From Thiorhodococcus minor (GTDB taxonomy: Bacteria > Pseudomonadota > Gammaproteobacteria > Chromatiales > Chromatiaceae), in assembly GCF_010820565.1 (NCBI RefSeq), contig NZ_JAAIJQ010000002.1:1-64000 (forward strand): a DNA stretch of 64,000 nt, in the 5' to 3' direction. Position numbers and translations under genes: made by a program. The notes below the pieces were generated by a model. It was not told the DNA's origin. It worked only from the letters and a program-made list of their open reading frames with translations, and did no database searches. Positions within the stretch are counted from its first letter, which is position 1. Every line of letters begins with the position of its first letter. Shown here piece by piece: positions 61,738 to 64,000 of the stretch.

Positions 61738-62174
61738 ATGCGGCGCTGCTGATCGGACTCATCGGCACGCCGATTGCCGGCTCAATGGCGGGCATGGACT
61801 ATGGTCGCGCCATCTGGGGCGATGACCAGATCTGGTGGACGCCGCGCACGCAGGCGCTGCCGCTCGAAGCGACGGAAGACAGCTTCCGCATCTATTTGGA
61901 AAACGAGCCTCTGAGTCACCACCTGAAGCGCTCCTCATTGACCGCCTTGGGCCGGGACGGCATGGCCTATTTCGTGACCCCGGATCTCTTCCGGGCGCGT
62001 ATCAACAACTGGGATCGCGTCAAGGCGGGCTATCTGCATTCCGCCGTCTACTCGGCCTTCGGGCTGGGGGTCACGCTGACCTGCCTGGTGCTGGGGCTGA
62101 TTCAGTTCTTCCGAGAGCCGCCACAGCCGCGGCGGCGAGTCGCCGGTGCCCGGCCCCGAACGGTCCGTCGCTGA
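61722..62174 (+). CDS. Membrane protein encoded between the MrfA- and MrfB-like genes
   Basis: A 150-residue protein with an N-terminal hydrophobic segment (AALLIGLIGTPIAGSMAGMD) and a C-terminal helix (SAFGLGVTLTCLVLGLIQFF) around a roughly 85-residue soluble, probably periplasmic part (WWTPRTQALPLEATEDSFRI). It overlaps the end of the helicase gene by 16 bases and the start of the exonuclease gene by 29, so the three are translationally coupled. No family is recognised. Both overlaps and the membrane pattern make it a real gene. Confidence 0.75.
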   Translation: MSRRMNAALLIGLIGTPIAGSMAGMDYGRAIWGDDQIWWTPRTQALPLEATEDSFRIYLENEPLSHHLKRSSLTALGRDGMAYFVTPDLFRARINNWDRVKAGYLHSAVYSAFGLGVTLTCLVLGLIQFFREPPQPRRRVAGARPRTVRR

Positions 62175-63402
62175 CCGCCTGAGGCGACTGCGCGGGCAAA
62201 GCGGACTCGCCGAGGCACCTGCACGGGCCCCTGCGGCCGCCTTGCCCGAGCAGCCTTCCTTCTCCGAGCGTGTGCGCAGGCTGATGGTCGGTCCGCAACG
62301 GGCGCGCTCGAAGACGGGAGACCAGGATGAATTGGCCGAGCAGCTCGGGGCTGAGCCCGTTGCGCCCGGGGTGCTCCTGGTGGAGCGTCGGCTTGGCGCG
62401 CGTCTGAGGCATGGTCGTGTCCTGCTGAAGCCGGAGATTGCCGACGCCGGACGGGCCTCGGCGAGTCTGATGGAGCTTGCTTGGCGTGGGGCGTCTCCCG
62501 ATGCCGCGCCGCGACCTCTGTTGTTTCTGGATACCGAGACGAGCGGGCTGGCGGGGGGGACTGGGACCTGGGCCTTTTTGACCGGGATCCTGATCGCAGA
62601 GCCAGAGACCTGGGTCCTGCGTCAGTATCTGCTCACCAGCCTGGATGCCGAGCCCGCCTATTTGGAGGCCGTCGGTGGCGAGCTGTCAGCGCCAGCGATG
62701 CTGGTCAGCTATAACGGCCGCGCCTTCGATGCGCCCTTGCTGACGACGCGCTTTCGTCTCGCCGGTCGGCCCGATCCATTCGGTGAGCTCTGGCATCTCG
62801 ATCTATTGGCCCCGGTGCGCCGCGCCTTCGGCCGCGTCTGGTCAGATTGCAGACTGATGAGCGCCGAGTCCAAGCTGCTCGCGTTCGCACGTGAGGATGA
62901 CCTGCCGGGATCGGCGGCGCCGGCCGCATGGCTTGGCTGGATTCAGCGTGGCGAGATGGCGTCGCTCGGCGGCGTCTTGCGTCACAACCGTTGGGATCTG
63001 CTCTCGCTCGCCGGACTGGTCCCCGTCTTGGGCGAGGCCTTCGAGGACCCGAACAGCTATGGCGCGGATCCGCATGCCGTCGCCAGACATCACTGGGCGC
63101 AGGGCCGTTTGGCGCAAGCCTTGAGGCTCCTGGAGGCGGCGTCGGGCCGGCTGACGGACGCCGGACGCCTGGACCTTGCCGACCTCTACCGGCGGCAGGG
63201 TCGCTGGACGGATTGCTGTGCGATCTGGGAAGGGCTAGCAACCCAAGGCAGCCAGGAGGCCCTGAGCGCCTTGGCCAAGTATCACGAGCACAAGCGCCAT
63301 AACCTTGGGCGCGCGCTCGAATACGCTGAGGCGCTGGCGCCAAGCGAGGAGCGCGAGCGCCGCTGCCAGCGCCTGCGGAAGAAGCTGCGGGGCTCAGGCT
63401 GA
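62146..63402 (+). CDS. MrfB/YprB-like RNase H-fold exonuclease
   Basis: A 418-residue protein. The DEDD-type nuclease domain (about 120-300) has DxE in LLFLDTETSGLAGGTGTWAF, Asn/Asp in SYNGRAFDAPLLTTRF and the last Asp in LRHNRWDLLSLAGLV, as in YprB/MrfB. A TPR-like C-terminus (about 310-415, HHWAQGRLAQALRLLEAASG) follows. The first 110 residues are low-complexity, and an internal start is possible. In Bacillus MrfB works with the MrfA helicase to remove damaged DNA. The same pairing is seen here with the gene at 59329. Confidence 0.85.
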   Translation: MPGPERSVADRLRRLRGQSGLAEAPARAPAAALPEQPSFSERVRRLMVGPQRARSKTGDQDELAEQLGAEPVAPGVLLVERRLGARLRHGRVLLKPEIADAGRASASLMELAWRGASPDAAPRPLLFLDTETSGLAGGTGTWAFLTGILIAEPETWVLRQYLLTSLDAEPAYLEAVGGELSAPAMLVSYNGRAFDAPLLTTRFRLAGRPDPFGELWHLDLLAPVRRAFGRVWSDCRLMSAESKLLAFAREDDLPGSAAPAAWLGWIQRGEMASLGGVLRHNRWDLLSLAGLVPVLGEAFEDPNSYGADPHAVARHHWAQGRLAQALRLLEAASGRLTDAGRLDLADLYRRQGRWTDCCAIWEGLATQGSQEALSALAKYHEHKRHNLGRALEYAEALAPSEERERRCQRLRKKLRGSG

Positions 63403-63501
63403 GCTCGGTCGCTGCGTCTCCCTAACGAGGTGCGTAAGCTGCCTGGCGACCCTAGGTGCAGGTCGCCGGTGGCACCGTACAATCCTGACTGCCCACTGCC
63501 C

Positions 63502-64000
63502 TCACTGCGAAGTCTTGGCCGCGATCTTTGGCCCGACCGCCAGAAGCGTCGCTGCCGTGGCCTTGGGCACCACCGAGGCGTCGCCCCGCGCGAGCTCGCG
63601 GCCTTGGTCGAGGACGAGCACCTGATCGACCCAGTCCAGTCCCGCCGGGCGATGTGTGATCAGCAGGACCGTCCGGCCGGCCATGAGCTTGCCGAGGGCC
63701 TGCATGAGGTCGCGCTCGGTCGCCGCGTCCAGGCCCTCGGTCGGCTCGTCGAGCAATAGGATCGGGGCGTCCTTGAGCAGCGCCCGCGCCACCGCGATGC
63801 GACGGCCTTGGCCGCCGGAGAGGCGAACGCCCGTCTCGCCGACCCAGGTGTCGTAGCCATCGGGAAGCTCGCTGATGAAATCGTGGATCTGGGCGACCCG
63901 GCAGGCCGCTTCGAGCGACCCCTGAGATGCCTCTGGATTGGCGATCAGCAGATTCTCGCGAATGGTCGCATCGAAGAGGTAGGTGTGCTGACTGACGACG
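63502..64000 (-). CDS. cydC: CydC-type ABC exporter, C-terminal ATPase (5' end outside window)
   Basis: The last about 165 codons of an ABC exporter's nucleotide-binding domain: Q-loop VSQHTYLFDATIRENLLIA, signature VRLSGGQGRRIAVARALL, Walker B ILLLDEPTEGLDAATERD and the switch His in LLITHRPAGLDW. The PTEGLDAxTE form with RRIAVARALLKDAP is typical of CydC, which with CydD exports glutathione/cysteine for cytochrome bd assembly. The gene continues beyond base 64000. A stop at 63502 ends it after an Ala/Lys-rich tail. Confidence 0.8.
   Translation of the reverse strand, partial: VVSQHTYLFDATIRENLLIANPEASQGSLEAACRVAQIHDFISELPDGYDTWVGETGVRLSGGQGRRIAVARALLKDAPILLLDEPTEGLDAATERDLMQALGKLMAGRTVLLITHRPAGLDWVDQVLVLDQGRELARGDASVVPKATAATLLAVGPKIAAKTSQ

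Noticed and set aside
1-64000. CRISPR arrays, rRNA and tRNA genes
   Set aside because: No regularly spaced direct repeats and no recognisable rRNA or tRNA cloverleaf sequence were seen on reading. A tRNA scan could not be run.

Overview
The window is GC-rich DNA with strong third-position GC in its genes. Gene content points to a gammaproteobacterium of the purple sulfur bacterial type (Chromatiaceae-like): pepA/lptG, tsaB, cydC, a FixL/FixJ-type pair, betaine-lipid genes and many palindromic intergenic repeats. The genus is inference. No rRNA, tRNA or CRISPR array was recognised.

Layout. 0.1-0.8 kb is a prophage scrap (gpW-like joiner and broken portal gene) ended by an IS1634-family element (0.77-2.65 kb). 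2.6-5.4 kb holds gene fragments around one intact cysteine-peptidase-like protein with zinc-ribbon-like repeats. 5.4-10.2 kb (minus) is a four-gene operon: corrinoid protein, MtaA-like methyltransferase, 2Fe-2S/ASKHA corrinoid activator and diguanylate cyclase. Upstream of it an ISL3 transposase remnant has cut off a response-regulator gene. 12.5-13.1 kb has two paralogous small peptides with double-glycine leaders, and 13.8-14.9 kb an outer-membrane barrel. 15.6-20.3 kb (minus) is a diamine-type operon: fold-III PLP decarboxylase, SET-domain protein, class III aminotransferase and gamma-aminobutyraldehyde dehydrogenase. 20.9-24.1 kb is a graveyard of IS630, UvrA and IS1380 pseudogenes, with a 133-bp MITE nested in the IS630 gene.

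24.5-26.1 kb encodes a membrane receptor that joins a Cache-like sensor to a Schlafen-type AlbA_2 domain. 26.3-27.9 kb has a PH-like membrane protein, a small membrane protein and a YgjP-like metallopeptidase. Two 206-bp copies of a truncated IS1380 left end (27.86 and 35.63 kb) flank a block with a histidine kinase, an NtrC-type sigma-54 regulator, a putative sigma-54 promoter, a PhoU-like protein and a Pit phosphate transporter. 36.1-42.7 kb has pepA, lptG (no lptF beside it), an RDD protein and a FixL/FixJ-type pair. 42.9-44.9 kb is btaA-btaB. 45.2-57.5 kb is mostly ordinary chromosomal genes (DRE-TIM lyase, Fe(II)/2OG oxygenase with a pseudo-receiver, Nei-type glycosylase, HPF-like, DUF455, glycerate kinase, tsaB). 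58-59.2 kb is an adenosine-kinase-type gene broken by a 283-bp element whose apparently identical twin interrupts a small membrane-protein gene at 32.3 kb. 59.3-63.4 kb is an MrfA/MrfB-like repair pair, and the window ends inside cydC.

The most notable items are the 283-bp element (in both sites exact removal restores a reading frame, with no target duplication), the Cache-AlbA_2 receptor, the tandem GG-leader peptides, the SET/decarboxylase operon in which the decarboxylase lacks the family's catalytic cysteine, and the corrinoid operon that ends in a diguanylate cyclase.
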